Source: Alnus glutinosa
Lineage: Eukaryota > Streptophyta > Magnoliopsida > Fagales > Betulaceae
NCBI RefSeq assembly: GCF_958979055.1
Contig: NC_084888.1
Location: 36,413,804-36,477,803, forward strand
Length of the DNA: 64,000 bases
Direction: 5' to 3'
The translations under genes were made by a program, and so were the position numbers. The notes beneath the pieces were generated by a model. The model saw nothing but the letters and a program-made list of their open reading frames with translations, was not told the origin of the DNA and made no database searches. Positions within the stretch are counted from its first letter, which is position 1. Each line of letters opens with the position of its first letter. Positions 23,495 through 35,800 of this stretch are shown piece by piece.

Positions 23495-23609
23495 TTTTTT
23501 TTTTTTAATTTTTTTTTTGACATGTCCACATAAGAGGAGAGAGAGGGGATTTGAACTAGTGACTTCCGCTTCATAAGACGTAGTCCTTAACCGATTGAAC
23601 TACCCTTAA
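23495..23609 (-). mobile_element. tRNA-derived SINE
   Basis: Read on the minus strand it starts with a tRNA-like head: a box A-like TAGTTCAATCGGTTAAGGA, then a box B-like CTAGTTCAAATCCCC about 35 bases on. A short CT-rich body ending CTTATGTGGACATGTC follows, then an A-rich tail (the T-runs at 23494-23518 on the plus strand). This is the layout of plant SINEs transcribed by RNA polymerase III. It does not fold as a real tRNA because the anticodon arm and acceptor stem are not paired. Confidence 0.65.
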
Positions 23610-23696
23610 GACGTACAGAATATTAATTTGGTGCATCATTTGTGCTTATGCTTACAGGAAGAGAGTTGGAAGCATCACATGTGAATCTAATATCAA

Positions 23697-23878
23697 GAGA
23701 AATGATAGGGGTACCAAATTTCTTTACCAAAAAATAGGTACCAAATGATGTGGAGCTTATTCATTGGTACTTGTAGCATTTCTTTTTATTAATTGTTTTG
23801 ATAATTTCCAATGAATAAGCTCCACATCATTTGGTACCTATCTTTTGGTAAAAAAATTTGGTACACCTAGCATTCCTC
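23697..23878. mobile_element. MITE with about 70-bp inverted repeats and 9-bp target duplication
   Basis: The ends GAGAAATGATAGG and (reverse strand) GAGGAATGCTAGG extend into nearly perfect arms of about 70 bases containing GGTACCAAATGATGTGGAGC, leaving about 40 bases in the middle. The exact 9-base direct repeat TAATATCAA flanks it at 23688-23696 and 23879-23887. A 9-bp duplication and long arms point to the Mutator (MULE) superfamily. It is non-coding, and the perfect duplication suggests a fairly recent insertion. Confidence 0.85.
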
Positions 23879-23887
23879 TAATATCAA

Positions 23888-25388
23888 TGAGACAGGTGGA
23901 CATAGCTTGTATAATTACGTGTTAAATTTTCTCCATGAAAGGTAGTAGTGCATGTGAAGTGTCTTTTGGCGGTTATCTCTTTTTTTTTTTTTTTTTTCTT
24001 TTTTCTTTTTCTTTTTTTATATATAAAAAAATAATAAAAAATAAATAAAAGAAGAAGATGACAAGAAAATATAAAAGAAGCAATTAGGGCTTTACAGTGG
24101 CTGCAATTCTGCATGAACGGGTAGCCACTCCATGGCCATTTCCATGCTTTCTTTAGAGTGTTTTCAGAGGGCCGCTATGTGCATGACACGTAAGAAATTT
24201 ACATGAAAAACATATTGCCACAAATGCTTTGGTACTGAGAAAGAAAACATCATGCTATAGAAATATACAATGAAAAGCGAAATAATTAAAATAAGAAAAA
24301 AAATTTACGGTCTTTGACCTGTATACGTTTACAGGATAAAGTCAAAATATTATATTTTGTTTTTATTCATTAATGTATGTACAATACATGAGACTTCTAT
24401 TTATAACAGAAATAATTGTGATAGGTTATAAGTATGATAAATAAATCAATCAAATTATCAAACCTAATTATATATAATAATCACTCTTATAAAAAGTAAG
24501 TAATGTAAAATATCATCTTAATATATTTTCTTTTAATATAGAAAAAATATTATCTAAAAGGATGGACTCTTGAGGGTCATTGTAAATGGGGCAGCACGAA
24601 GAGGCAAGGCTGACATACGGCATAAATTAAACTTAAATAGATTTGTTCTAATTGGGAGTATGTTCCGATCGAGCAACTCTCCATCAAAAAAAAAAAAAAA
24701 AAGGTTCAAGTCTATGTCGAAGTTCTAAACTCTTAACTTTTTTCCAGTCCTTCGAGGAGAGAGGAAACCTCTATGACAATGAGAGAGATTAGAAATCAAC
24801 TCACATCACAGATCAACTTGATATTACAAATTAAATGGAGTAAAAGGGAGAGGGGTGGGGGGGAAGACTGAAGAGAGGCCTTAGGAAGTATGTTAAATCA
24901 TGAACAGCAGAACGAAAAACATATGAACACAGGATTAAGAAAGGAAAAAGGGATGTTTTGCTGAGAAAGGAGATCATAGGTTCGTCTGTGGTGTTAAGCC
25001 GAGAGAGAGAGAGAGAGATTGAAGAAATTCAAACGACGTTGGGCTCTTTATTGACCTACGGTTGGTACATAAAATTCAATATTAATCGGAAGCAGATTCC
25101 AAGGTATGACCCATTTGTACCGGTAACGTAATATGTTTATGCACTCTCCAAGAAGGAAGCGATTTCTAATTTCCAAGCGCACAAAAATATGTCCAACAGA
25201 GTAAACACAGAGAGATAAAACAATGTTTTACGAGGATGCAGAGGAGAATGTCGAAGCTTTTTCAATATTTAAAAGAGAAGAATCTATCACTACGTAAATT
25301 TTCAGCTAAACTTAACCTAAATTCTCGGAAATACAATAATAATTCCTAAGAGAATATTTTCCTTTTGCACCCAAGATTCGAAACTTGT
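23888..25388. other. Intergenic DNA downstream of WOX5
   Basis: AT-rich with T/A runs (23980-24060, 24686-24702) and a GA microsatellite near 25003-25018. Around 25180-25270 a piece resembling repeat DNA (AAACACAGAGAGATAAAACA followed by TTTACGAGGATGCAG) may be an old retroelement fragment, not provable here. No gene seen. Confidence 0.45.
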
Positions 25389-26041
25389 TTACAGAAAGCT
25401 TAAACGCAGATCCAATGGTGGGTGTTCCATTTCTGTCCCAATATTGTATGAAAAAGCTGTAGTGATCTCCTTGCGCTCATTTGTGCGCCGTCTGAGCTTC
25501 TGATCAGACTCGTGATCGAACGAATTTAATGGGAAAAGTTGGAGGGTCTCAATCACTCGTTCATGCTCCGAAACAACCCGATTCATCTCAGCAAAATCTG
25601 TGAAATATAACAAAAGAAGATCGTATAATAAAATCATGAGTAAAAAACTAAAAAGATATTTCTTTTGAGAGAGAGAAACATTTTCATTAATCTTTGATCC
25701 TTAAACGTACGTTTTGCAGATGAAATCTTGTCCTCTTGATGAATGAAATCCTTTTCATCAGTGGATACTCGACGGCGCTTCTGTCTTTCCCTAGCTTTAT
25801 GGTTCTGGAACCAGTAAAAGACGTTCTTACTCTCGATCTTTCCATAAAAGCTAAGCTGAGTGGAGATTCTCTGAATTTGATCAGTGCTCGGGGTTCGAAG
25901 TCCGGACCTGAATAGTTCAGTCAGAACTTTTACCTGTTCACTGGTCGGAGTCCAACGCCCACACTTCGTTCCAGTGCTTCCATTACCGCCACCACGAACA
26001 CTTCCTGCTTTCACGCAAAAGCCTGACATTCCCTCGTCCAT
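25389..26041 (-). CDS. WOX5: WUSCHEL-related homeobox transcription factor WOX5, 179 aa, 2 exons
   Basis: Exon 1 is 25711-26041 and exon 2 is 25389-25597, with a 113-bp intron whose donor is GTACGT; joined they give 540 bases, 179 aa (Arabidopsis WOX5 has 182). The homeodomain lies at about residues 26-92: [17 protein letters not shown], then [13 protein letters not shown], then the recognition helix [19 protein letters not shown]. The WUS box TLQLFPLNS lies in exon 2, and the C-terminus [14 protein letters not shown] is the EAR-like repression tail typical of WOX5/WOX7. In Arabidopsis this nuclear factor maintains the root quiescent centre and columella stem cells and represses differentiation genes. 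MDEG start used; the Met at residue 5 is an alternative. Confidence 0.94.
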
Positions 26042-29000
26042 ATTACACCTTCAAATGATTTTGACACCTTCTGTACGCCTCTCAACTTTCACTCCGAGCT
26101 TCTGAACTCAAAAGATGCCACTTCGTGTGCATATATAATACCCTAAATTTAATAATTTATTTCAAACTTCTTTTCTACCTTTGTTTTTGTTTTATTAAAG
26201 GACAATTTTCTTTTAAAATGTGCCAGAGAAAAAATTATGTATATAATAATTTTCATGTGTTACATACTCAATAAATATTTTTTTAATAGTATTAAAAGAA
26301 TTAAAAAAAAATATGTGATTCTTTAAATGTTAAGACCCGCATAACAATTTTATAAGAATAATTTTATTTAGTAGGCTATTATACGACTGTCAAACAAATT
26401 AATATGTGACAGTGAAAATCAACTCTTTGATCAGCACTTGCAAAAAATAAAACAAAATTAATAACATGTTTTCATTGCCACGTCATTCCAGTTGAATCGC
26501 AGTCGAATAGTGGTTTTCTAAATAGAATTACCTCTATAATAAATAACCACTTATTCCAAAAGCTTAAACGTATATAGGAAATGGTTAATTTAATCATTTG
26601 ATTTATATTTTATCACTCTCCCTTACATGTGGGCTCAAACTCCCCCTTAAATAGTGAAGCTCAACAAGTATAATATTTTTTTTGAAATGAGATGTGAATT
26701 GATTGAGACAAACTTTGAACTCATGACCTTTTGATTTGTTACCATGATAAATCACCACTTATTTCATGTGTTGGTCTTCATTTATTAAGGAGAAGTTTGA
26801 ACCCACATACGAGAAAGAGAGATTTACTCTTTTTTATAAACTTAAACGTGTGGGATAAATACTGATTTAAGATAGTATCAGAGTAAATGTTGAGTTTGAA
26901 CTTTAATTCCGTCGTTCACTTCTCATTTCAATTAAATTTTTTATGTATTAATTGAGCATTACTTAAGCTTTTTAGATTAACGATGCTACAACTAAATTAA
27001 GAAAACTACTGGTAAAACTTTGTCCTCTAGTAAATCAGATCGAGATCATAGAACAGCAGAAATAGGCCTTTGTTTATTTCAGTTTGCTTTGATTTTCGGG
27101 AGTCCGAGATTGGATTGTGCGGATATGATAGGTGTGCTTGCTTTCCCCGGTTTTTTGTGCGGGGAGATAGAAATAGAGAGACAAGCGTAAAAGCTGCCAC
27201 TGTTGAACGCTTCGGTCTGCGAGCAGACAAGATGCAAGCATCAGTAGTTATGATTATATTATTTTGGTTGTATTTAATAAATCTCTGTGAATTCCTTGAG
27301 TTCATGTACTGATGAGCAGAGATATATAGATAGTGTCTTTGTGTTTTTCAGTAAAGTATGCACTTGCTTCTATTATACATGGCTTATTATATGCATATAA
27401 AATTGATCGATCTCTGTTCATGAGTAGACTAATGTAGTAAGTCCATTTCCCACCAGGACATCTGAGTAATCCAAGCTTTTTTTTGTTTAAACAAGTGGGT
27501 GTCTGCTAGCTACAGATCGATCATATAGAATAGTTCAAATTTCATATGATATCTTAAGTGGGTGTTAGGCATAAAGAGATCGATGCAAGTGAAAGTCAAA
27601 GTTACAGATTGTCTGATTTGGGTTGGACGGTTGCGATCACAGCAGACTGGCAGAGATACTCAGTTTTGTTGACCAGAAGTACAGCTGAGTCAGCAGATGT
27701 TGGGTTAAAACCTTCTTTTAAGGGTGTAGGAACATAAACTAGTAGACAACAAAGCCACCGGATAGAGATTAATTTGGGAGAGACAACTCATGACCAGCCA
27801 AAAGGGGAGCAGCCTAGCTTTTCTCATGTCATGTGGCTCCTGTCTTAGGCAACTACAAACCTTTTTTTAAGTCATCTGGTTGCTTCCATCTTTTGGGTCG
27901 AAACTTATGCAACTTTAATTTTCTTCTTTGTTTTTTGGGAAAACTTTGGGAAACATGCATAAAAAGATAACCTCTTAATCAAGATCAACTATATATATAT
28001 AGACTCTGGGCAATTATATATTCTACTTCCACCTCTTCCCTTATTCAAAGAACTCATTTTGAGTGCTTTAAGTAATATTTGAACATGGGGAGTTTAGACT
28101 GTGGAGATGTGAATATATTCTGCAACTATTGATATTTCGATCGAAGACATGTTAGTCTGATACCACCCCAATTAAGGCTTGTCTTCGGTCTCTTGTTTTC
28201 ACTATACTCTTATTCTTTTTTCTATTTATTTTTATTTTTTATTATAAGTCGATGAAAAGAGGGTTAAAGAAGTGTCTTTTTCATTCTTGTTCCGAATGGA
28301 AGCGAGAATGGGAGACCAATTGAGAATACTCTCAAATACAATTTAGAAGCGGCCCATCGAGCTAACAAGTGTTCACAATAGTTTGTACTCCTAGACAATT
28401 TACGAGCCTTCCAACTATGAAAAGAGAGCAAGTGAAAATAGATATCCGAAATAATTGGAGCAAAGTTTCAATCCTCGAAGAGATCTGGATGTTGAATTGC
28501 AAGGATTATATTGATAGCATCACCTTCTATCTACAGAGAGTAAATCCCAAGAGGGACAGCATGTTGAGTTAAAAAAAATTCATGTAATGTTATATCTGGC
28601 TACAACTCTTTTACATCTTGCTAAGAGATGTTAATATGTGATCAGAAAATTAATGTCAGCCACTAAAAAGCAGAAAAATAAATAATATAGAAACTCGATC
28701 TTCTCAAAAAAAAATATATATATATATAAGGTTTATTCAGATTTTGGTTAGATCAGTTGTAGTTTTATAAAAGAAAGTGCAGCAGCGGCAAATTGTTTAG
28801 CGCAGAGTTCAACAATTCCCGAGGTGTCTTGCTCACGGGGTGAAATTTGTCTGTTTATGCTTGGCACTACGGCTTGCCGTGATCTAACTCCTAGGACTTC
28901 TTCCACTAAAATATACCCAAGTCTATGATGTGAAGGTGGCTGCACACCGAATCGAACACCCGATTTTTGTTTGCGAGCTTCCTTATTATCCGTGGAGCTT

Positions 29001-29817
29001 TAATTTTATTATATTATAATTTGTTTGTCTATTCTGTTTGTATCGCTACCTCATTAAGGAGCACTTTCAAATTTGATGTGTTCCAAATAATCTAAAGAAT
29101 TAAATATTACGAAATGGAAAAAAAGTGTGTTTCGGGGTTTTTTTAATTATTTTTTGTTTTAAAAAGGTGTATTTTTTTTTTATATATTTTTAAAAGTATT
29201 TTGTATTTGAATTGTTTGTTAATATTTTTATTTTGATAAGAAAAACCATACATCAACTGATCATCATTTGAAAGAGACAATATTTCGCATGAATACCAAA
29301 AGGGACCAGTTTTAATTTGCAAAGCAATATTTCATATTCGCAGAATATCAAAATTAAGATCATATATATGTCGTGTTTTTCCTGTCCTTAATGGTTGTCC
29401 ACGGATCATCTTACAGTCTGATTGCTCCAATGTGAGAGAGAGAGAGAGAGAGAGAGGGGTTTAGTCGAGTTCCGACAGACATGAACGAGGAAAATGTTAT
29501 TCAGTGAGATTCGAGAAGTTTAAAGCTAGAAATAGGGCACGCGTGAAATCTAGGCCGCCCCCGATATCTTCGTCTTTTGAAACTTTCTTGTCTCCACCAC
29601 GTTTGTCTCCACTTCCTCCATCCGGACAAAAAGGCCAAAAGCACTGATCATCCCATGACAGCATGATCAGGGGAAAATTCTCAAGGCCCAATCATAGGCG
29701 GTCTCCCAACCCGTGACTCTATAACCGGTGGAAAAGCAACCATGAGGAATTAGCACGTGTTGTTAGGAGAAGATGCATTCTTTTGGGAGGCGAAAAAGAG
29801 AGGAGAAAAAAAAGAAG
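26042..29817. other. Intergenic DNA upstream of WOX5
   Basis: No gene supported. 26590-26945 holds a dispersed repeat with tRNA-like pieces (AACTTTGAACTCATGACC; GATAGTATCAGAGTAAATG), and a related stretch lies at about 38275-38400 (ATGGTATCAAAACGAAGATC), so a SINE-like family is possible. A 64-codon minus frame at 29497-29691 (MLSWDDQCFWPFCPDGGSGD) precedes a GA microsatellite; I do not recognise it. The frames at 27027-27312 overlap each other and look accidental. Confidence 0.4.
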
Positions 29818-29940
29818 AATGTTAGGCTTACACCCAACTCTCCACATCCAAATACCTATACCTAGACGTGGCATTATCACACCAGATTTTATTTTATTTT
29901 TTTCGAGAAACATCTACAGCCCCAAAACATGAATCTACAA

Positions 29941-29975
<35 letters not shown>

Positions 29976-30454
29976 TAGTGTCCGGCACTCTCTCTCTCTC
30001 CCCTCTCGCCGACCATCCATCTCTCTCGAGCTCCAAGTACCGCCTTCCATATCCCGAGCTCCAATCTCTAGCCTTCCATCTCTCTCTCCATCTCCAGCAC
30101 TCTTTCTCCCCTCTCGCCGGTCGTCCATCTCTCTCGAGCTCCAGTCTCCGACCGTCCATATCCTAAGCTCCAATCTCCAGCCTTCCATCTCTCCTGGGTC
30201 CAGTCAGCCCTCTCTCTCTCTCTCTCTCTCTCTCGTCGATGTCCATCTCTCCCAAGCTCCAGTCGCCGGCTGTCTCTCTCGACCAGTCCAAAATGTTTTC
30301 CGGTTCTCTCTCTTAATCCAACTTTTCCCCCATCTCTGCTTTCAAAAGAAAGAAAACGAAAAAAATAATAAAAAATAATTTGATGTGGTAATACCACATA
30401 GGGGTGTAGGTATTTGGTATTTGGGTGTGGGGAGTTGAGTGTAAGCCTAACATT
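29818..30454. mobile_element. Long-TIR element with CT-rich tandem repeats inside
   Basis: AATGTTAGGCTTACACCCAA at the left end is mirrored at the right (reverse complement AATGTTAGGCTTACACTCAA). Similarity continues for about 70 bases through an AAATACCTA block and a TGGTATTACCACAT-like block. The interior (about 29940-30320) is CT-rich and includes a tandem pair about 109 bases apart around CCATCTCTCTCGAGCTCC (near 30017 and 30126). No clear target duplication. The apparent frames in it are low-complexity Ser/Leu or Arg/Glu strings, not proteins. Confidence 0.65.
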
Positions 30455-31303
30455 TCTCAAAAAAAAAAAAAAAAAAAAAAGCATTTGATGTGAAAGGTGC
30501 AACTTTGGCCGCTTTATTTTGTGTATTTGGTATGGTCATGAAGAGTGCATTTAAATTGAGACAAATAATGGTAAAGATTATTGTTAGAACATGACGCCGG
30601 AACAGAATAGCGATTATTCTGTAGGCTAATCAACAGGTAATTTGGAAGGAAGAAACTAGAAAATTCACCCCAAAACAGAGAGAAAACTCTAAATTTTGAT
30701 AACTAATCAATAATAATAAGCTGCTGAAAAACGCCCACAAGCCAGACTTTAATAGCTGAAAATTAGGTCTTTAGAAGAATTTTGCCAAAAATAGCAAAAT
30801 CCCGAAAAGCCTAATAAATCTCCTAAGACTTGAAATAAATACAAATAAGCATATTATGGAAATACTTTGTACCAAAGAATATCTCCAAATTAATGAAAAA
30901 TACTTGGTGCCAAAGAATAACCATATTTTAGGGAAAAAAAATAATAACTATAATATTACTTTACGACAACGTAAATATAAATATGAGAATTCTTTAAAAG
31001 ATGAATCAAGAGATTTGTCGATAGTCTCTTCTTTCTTTCTTGGTATTTCTCTTGATGGATGTTGACAACTCGGTAGAGAATATCTTCTAAATCACAATTT
31101 GCCAAAGGTTTCTTCTTTCCTTCTTGAGTAGTTGACCCTTCCCTTTTCTTACTTAAATCAAACCAATCACATCGCCACATCATAGACTAATTAATTCTAT
31201 AGTTGCGTCCGATTTTCTCCTGCATCAAAACATTTTAGTACGTGTCAAGATGATCATCAAAAATACTTGTAAGGATAAAAGAATTTAATAAAAGAGCTTA
31301 TTA
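30455..31303. other. Intergenic, possible old repeat
   Basis: An A-run ends the preceding element. About 30580-31230 begins TGTTAGAACATGACGCC and ends near CTCCTGCA; it could be an old solo terminal repeat, but I could not find a flanking duplication or a second copy, so it is left unassigned. No gene. Confidence 0.3.
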
Positions 31304-31703
31304 GAGCACTAGCAGCAGTCTTCCCATCATTTTCCTTATATTTCATAAACAATACTATTTTTTGCTTCCCTATAAAAAAATATTTCACAATAAATTTCAT
31401 TATATTTCCCTATATCAATTAAATAATCTTTTTTACTCTTATTTTATTCTTTTTCTCTTTCATACTTTTTACACTCTCCTACTTTATTACTCTATCAATT
31501 AAATAATTTTTTTTGATTAAAATATTGGATTGCAAATGAATAGTAGATATGTATATATAGCAGAATACTGTTCATTCACAACCCTTTCATCTAAATATAG
31601 GGTATATGCAGCGGAAGGTTTTTTTAGTGTTTTTTATAAAAAAAAAAAAAAATTTAAAAATATAGAGAGAAGAACCAATATAAGGTAACTGCTGATAATG
31701 CTC
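31304..31703. mobile_element. Tourist-like MITE (TTA target duplication)
   Basis: The left end GAGCACTAGCAGCAGT is mirrored by the reverse complement of the right end, GAGCATTATCAGCAGTT. TTA lies directly outside each end (31301-31303 and 31704-31706), the 3-bp duplication of PIF/Harbinger elements. The interior is AT-rich and non-coding, with repeated TTCCCTATA motifs. Confidence 0.75.
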
Positions 31704-31706
31704 TTA

Positions 31707-32856
31707 GAGTGGACCGATGAGAACAACTCTTATGGTTAAGTTAGCATATTTCAAATTGAACAACTTCAGGGAAAGAAAAAGTGACATGTAAAAGAAAGAA
31801 GACGAAAGTCCACAAGGGTTTGCTGCCTTTTTTAGCTAATTTTGCCGTAACCGTTTGCCATCTATTGCGTCTTCATTGGAGACTCCTGTTGCAATGTTCC
31901 TTAAATTCCACGACTCCTATGTGCCTATCGCGCCGGGATCATGGATTATTGACCTCCTATGTGCGTATCGCGCCGGGATCATGGATTATTGACATGTCAA
32001 AGGAAAGGAAAGGATCGAGTATGGTACCATATTGTTGCTCTTTATTCGATTTTTTAATCAACTGGATATCGGGTCTACAGGCTCGACAATTCTAACGCTA
32101 AATTGTGCGCTTATATGGTGAGCCCATAAACACACGACGACCAAGGACATGCCCTGGTTGCCCTGTTCGTTGGGAAAAAAGCCCATGAAAACACGAGAAG
32201 ATCCTGCTTCAAATCGAAACAGTGCAGAAAAATTCTCAAGGATAGGGATTGAGATCACCGTTATAGTGGTAAACTAATAGTTGCTGTGCGGCAGGAGGGT
32301 GGCAGTGAGGCATCGCTGTGGCAAAAACAAAACTAAAGCAATATCTATCACTTAGCAATGTTGCAACATCTATCACTTGCCTAAAACATAACTGGAGTTA
32401 TTTATAAATAAAGAACACAGCCAGTGTTAATCCACTTTCTCTAATCAGGCTACACTCTGGAATTCCAATTAACAAAGAAAATATGTTGATTTGGGCAGGT
32501 TTCTCAACCCTCTGTGAAGTTTAACCACTAGAAAGAAATCCAAGTAAGAAACATCATAACCACAAAAATCTGTGGCAGCATTCTTAGATCATTAGAGAAA
32601 CCGTATCTGACCTCAAACACAAAAAAATTGCTCAAAACATAACATGTTTCTAGCAAATAATTGGACAGCTATGAAGCATTCTTTGTCAAATTGAGGACAA
32701 CCTAGCTACCTACTAAAAATCATGAAAACTATTACAACCGTCTCTAAATAAAATTTGGCTTCCTCGAAGTTAACCAAATAGGCCAATAGCACTCACCGAG
32801 AACACTTTCGTAAAGTAAATTATCTTCGCACAACAGTTCCTTCAACTAAAGCTGAA
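31707..32856. other. Intergenic DNA downstream of eIF3f
   Basis: No gene supported. It contains an exact-step tandem pair of 40 bases (31914-31953 and 31954-31993, one mismatch) including ATCGCGCCGGGATCATGG. The frames over it at 31781-32095 and 32058-32258 match nothing I know. 32300-32856 is the likely 3' flank of eIF3f. Confidence 0.45.
31914..31993. repeat. 40-bp tandem duplication
   Basis: Two adjacent copies beginning CTCCTATGTG and ending GGATTATTGAC, differing at one base (GCCTATCG against GCGTATCG). A recent local duplication in non-coding DNA. Confidence 0.85.
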
Positions 32857-35800
32857 TTACAGGATCTGAGCAGCTGTGTTCAACTTTTCAGCTAAGCCGA
32901 GCTGTGTCCTGGTGATGCTTGATAAATAGAGCAAGAGCATATTGTCCTGTACGGCAAAAGAAAAAAAAAAAAAAATAAGCCACATTGTATAACCAGTGGT
33001 TACACCTGTAGTAAACCAACATTAACTATGGGAACATCCAATTTAAATCTTTGAAACTAATTCCAAGACTATCAAGTTAATTAGAAGAGGCCATTGAGTT
33101 CATGGGACCAAGCCACGTTTAATGTTTAAGTTAGTCCATAGAATTCAATTGTAATTTTTTTTTTTGGACTAAAAAAACCCAAAACCTTTATTTACCTGTA
33201 GGCTGTTATTTACAAGCTTATCAAAGGCTGGTGGAGACAGTTTGGGAAGGGATGATACAGTCTCTGATATAAATCTCCCTATGCTGTTATCCGGAGCAAC
33301 ATGCCCTTCCTGAGGAAATAATAATATATTTATAATATCAAACAAAAAGCAGGTGTGCGTGAACAGAGAAGGTATAGTTACTTTACCACAACATTGTCAA
33401 CATATTTGTAGACATCGTCAATTAGAGCTAGTAGCCTTTCCATTGAAGCTTCCATCCCTTCTAAATCATTTGGGAGTTTATCAACCATTGTTGTCTTTAG
33501 AATATCATCTGCCATCATGAAATTTATTCTCTATAAGAGTTGCATTGAGATTACAAGTCCAATAAAACAAACACATATCATTCACTTGCTTTATATTTAA
33601 TAAACACATTGTGAGTCCAAGCTTGGACATGTAACCGTGGACAGTGAAGGAATTAGACAAAAATTTTTACAATAAATTCAAGAATGAATGCAGCACCAAT
33701 TTAAAAGGTTCAAAAACAATTAGTGCTTTAAACTTACCTTCTTCTTCATTAATATTCTGATAATTATAATATTTATAATATTGAGGTTTAATGACTGACT
33801 GTGCTAGTTTCAAATGCATTGAAATGATATTAAACAAGGACAGTATATTGTTTATGCCCAGTAGGTATAGGAAGAGTCAGATGAAGCGCAGAGGTTAACT
33901 ATTATTATTTGACAAAGCGATATGTATTGCAAACTATTATAAAAAATGGTGGAATACGCACGCGCGCACACTAAGTACGCAGTCCCACCAATTTAAAGCC
34001 ATTTTCAGAATCTTTAAGCCAATAATTAAAGAAAGAAACATGCACCAGAGAAGCCTTTAACAATCTGAAAAGGATAACAAACCAAATTCAGCGAGATTAG
34101 TCTGCTGCTTGACACAGATGATTGAGAAGCCTATAGAAATTCACCTTACTCCTTCATTTTCATAAATGCATACAATTTCACTCCTGTTAGGGACTCCTAG
34201 CAGAATGAAGGTCAATACTCTTGTCTCACTTTGGAAAAAAGGCAAAATAATCTCAACCAAAAATCTCAATTCTTATTCTTTCAAGCATGACTACTTAAAA
34301 CCATCAACTTACCTAGGACGATCTTGCATCTACATTGAACAAGTCTTGAGTTTTGTCCATATAATACCCTTTAAGTCAAAACTTCAAGTAAGAGACTTTC
34401 ATCATCTCAGGAAAGAATTTTAAAAATCACTTAAGTCTGTGTATCATCAACAATTTTAAAAAGAATGAGGCACTTTAAGTGATTTCTTACATCCAACACG
34501 TTCAGCTTCAACCATACGAAGATCCAGAGGAATCTCCTGGAATTGTGCAGCAAGTTGCCGGTCACCAAGTGACAAATTGACAGAAACATAAGCTTTGATT
34601 GTACTCTTTCCATTCTCAAATCCCGTATCAACTGTCAAATGAACAGGATTGGAAACTTCTCTAGAATAGAATTCATGGATCAGTTGACTACCTCCGGTAA
34701 CTCCAAGACCGGTTGAATACCTGCATGCATTCATAGAGGTAAAATAGCAAACATTATAAATAACTTATAAAATCGAAAGCTCCTTCACATAAACCCCCCT
34801 ATATAATACAATAAACTGCCAAGCAAGCCTCAATTCTTAACAAATACTAAAACATGAATCTGAAGTTCAAAAGTCATGAAACTGAGAAGCTACAGCTAAG
34901 TTGATATAGAGAGGATTTCCCAAGCTTGACCGTTGACACCCTTCTTTTCTTTTCTTTTTCTTTCTAATAAGCAATTAGGACATCGATTTCGTTTCCCTTT
35001 TGATAGTTAGTTTGGATATTGGTCTCATACCGAGTAACTATCCTTATACTAAATCCTTCCACTATTTACCCCATTGCATCTGTTTATCCAAATTCAGTGC
35101 AGAGGTTAGGTTCCAGAAACAGGATCATATAAATTTGAAAAAGTTCCTAGTCTTCTGATGTATATAAGTTACAGCCCGTGGACTGGTATTCGATGGACAA
35201 GCACAACAATTGAACACTCTACACCTATAGGATTATCAATACAAAAAGTAAAATCAGAATACTCTGCTTAGAGATATGCCAATAACTAAATATTTAAAAC
35301 ATTAAAGAAGCAACATGAGATTTACCATCCAACAATGACTTCCTTGGGATTCACTTTTTGGTGGGAAGCTAACATATTGTGATGGTACTCAATATCCAAA
35401 GCAACCTGCAATTCCAACAAACGTAAATAAAACTATCGCAAGCATAGACCAAACTGAATTAGGTCAGTTTGATCACTAAACACAATAAAATTCTATCAAA
35501 ACTCATTTTGATTGCTAAAACATGACAAATATCATTCCATAAAATTCTATCAATAGAATTTGGTCAGTTTGATCACTAAACACAAAAAAAATTCTATCAA
35601 AACTCATTTTGATTGCTAAAACATGACAAATATCATTCCATAAAATTCTATCAATAGAATTTGGTCAGTTTGATCACTAAACACAAAAAAAATTCTATCA
35701 AATCTCATTTTGATTGCTAAAACATGACAAATATCATTCCATAAGCCTATCTAAGATCCCAAATAATGCAAACCAAACATCACAAAATTTTCAGCATATT

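Noticed and set aside
23540-23609. Candidate tRNA gene
   Set aside because: Box A and B are present but stems do not pair and an A-rich tail follows; it is a SINE head.
27027-27312. Frames of 80-92 codons on both strands upstream of WOX5
   Set aside because: Mutually overlapping, unrecognised, no supporting context; a small hairpin CCCCGG..CGGGG there is too short to call an RNA gene.
29889-30502. Long Ser/Leu and Arg/Glu-rich frames
   Set aside because: They translate CT/GA microsatellite and the CT-rich payload of an inverted-repeat element.
30582-31228. Possible solo terminal repeat starting TGTTAG and ending near CTGCA
   Set aside because: No flanking 5-bp duplication, no partner copy and no primer-binding or internal region in the window.
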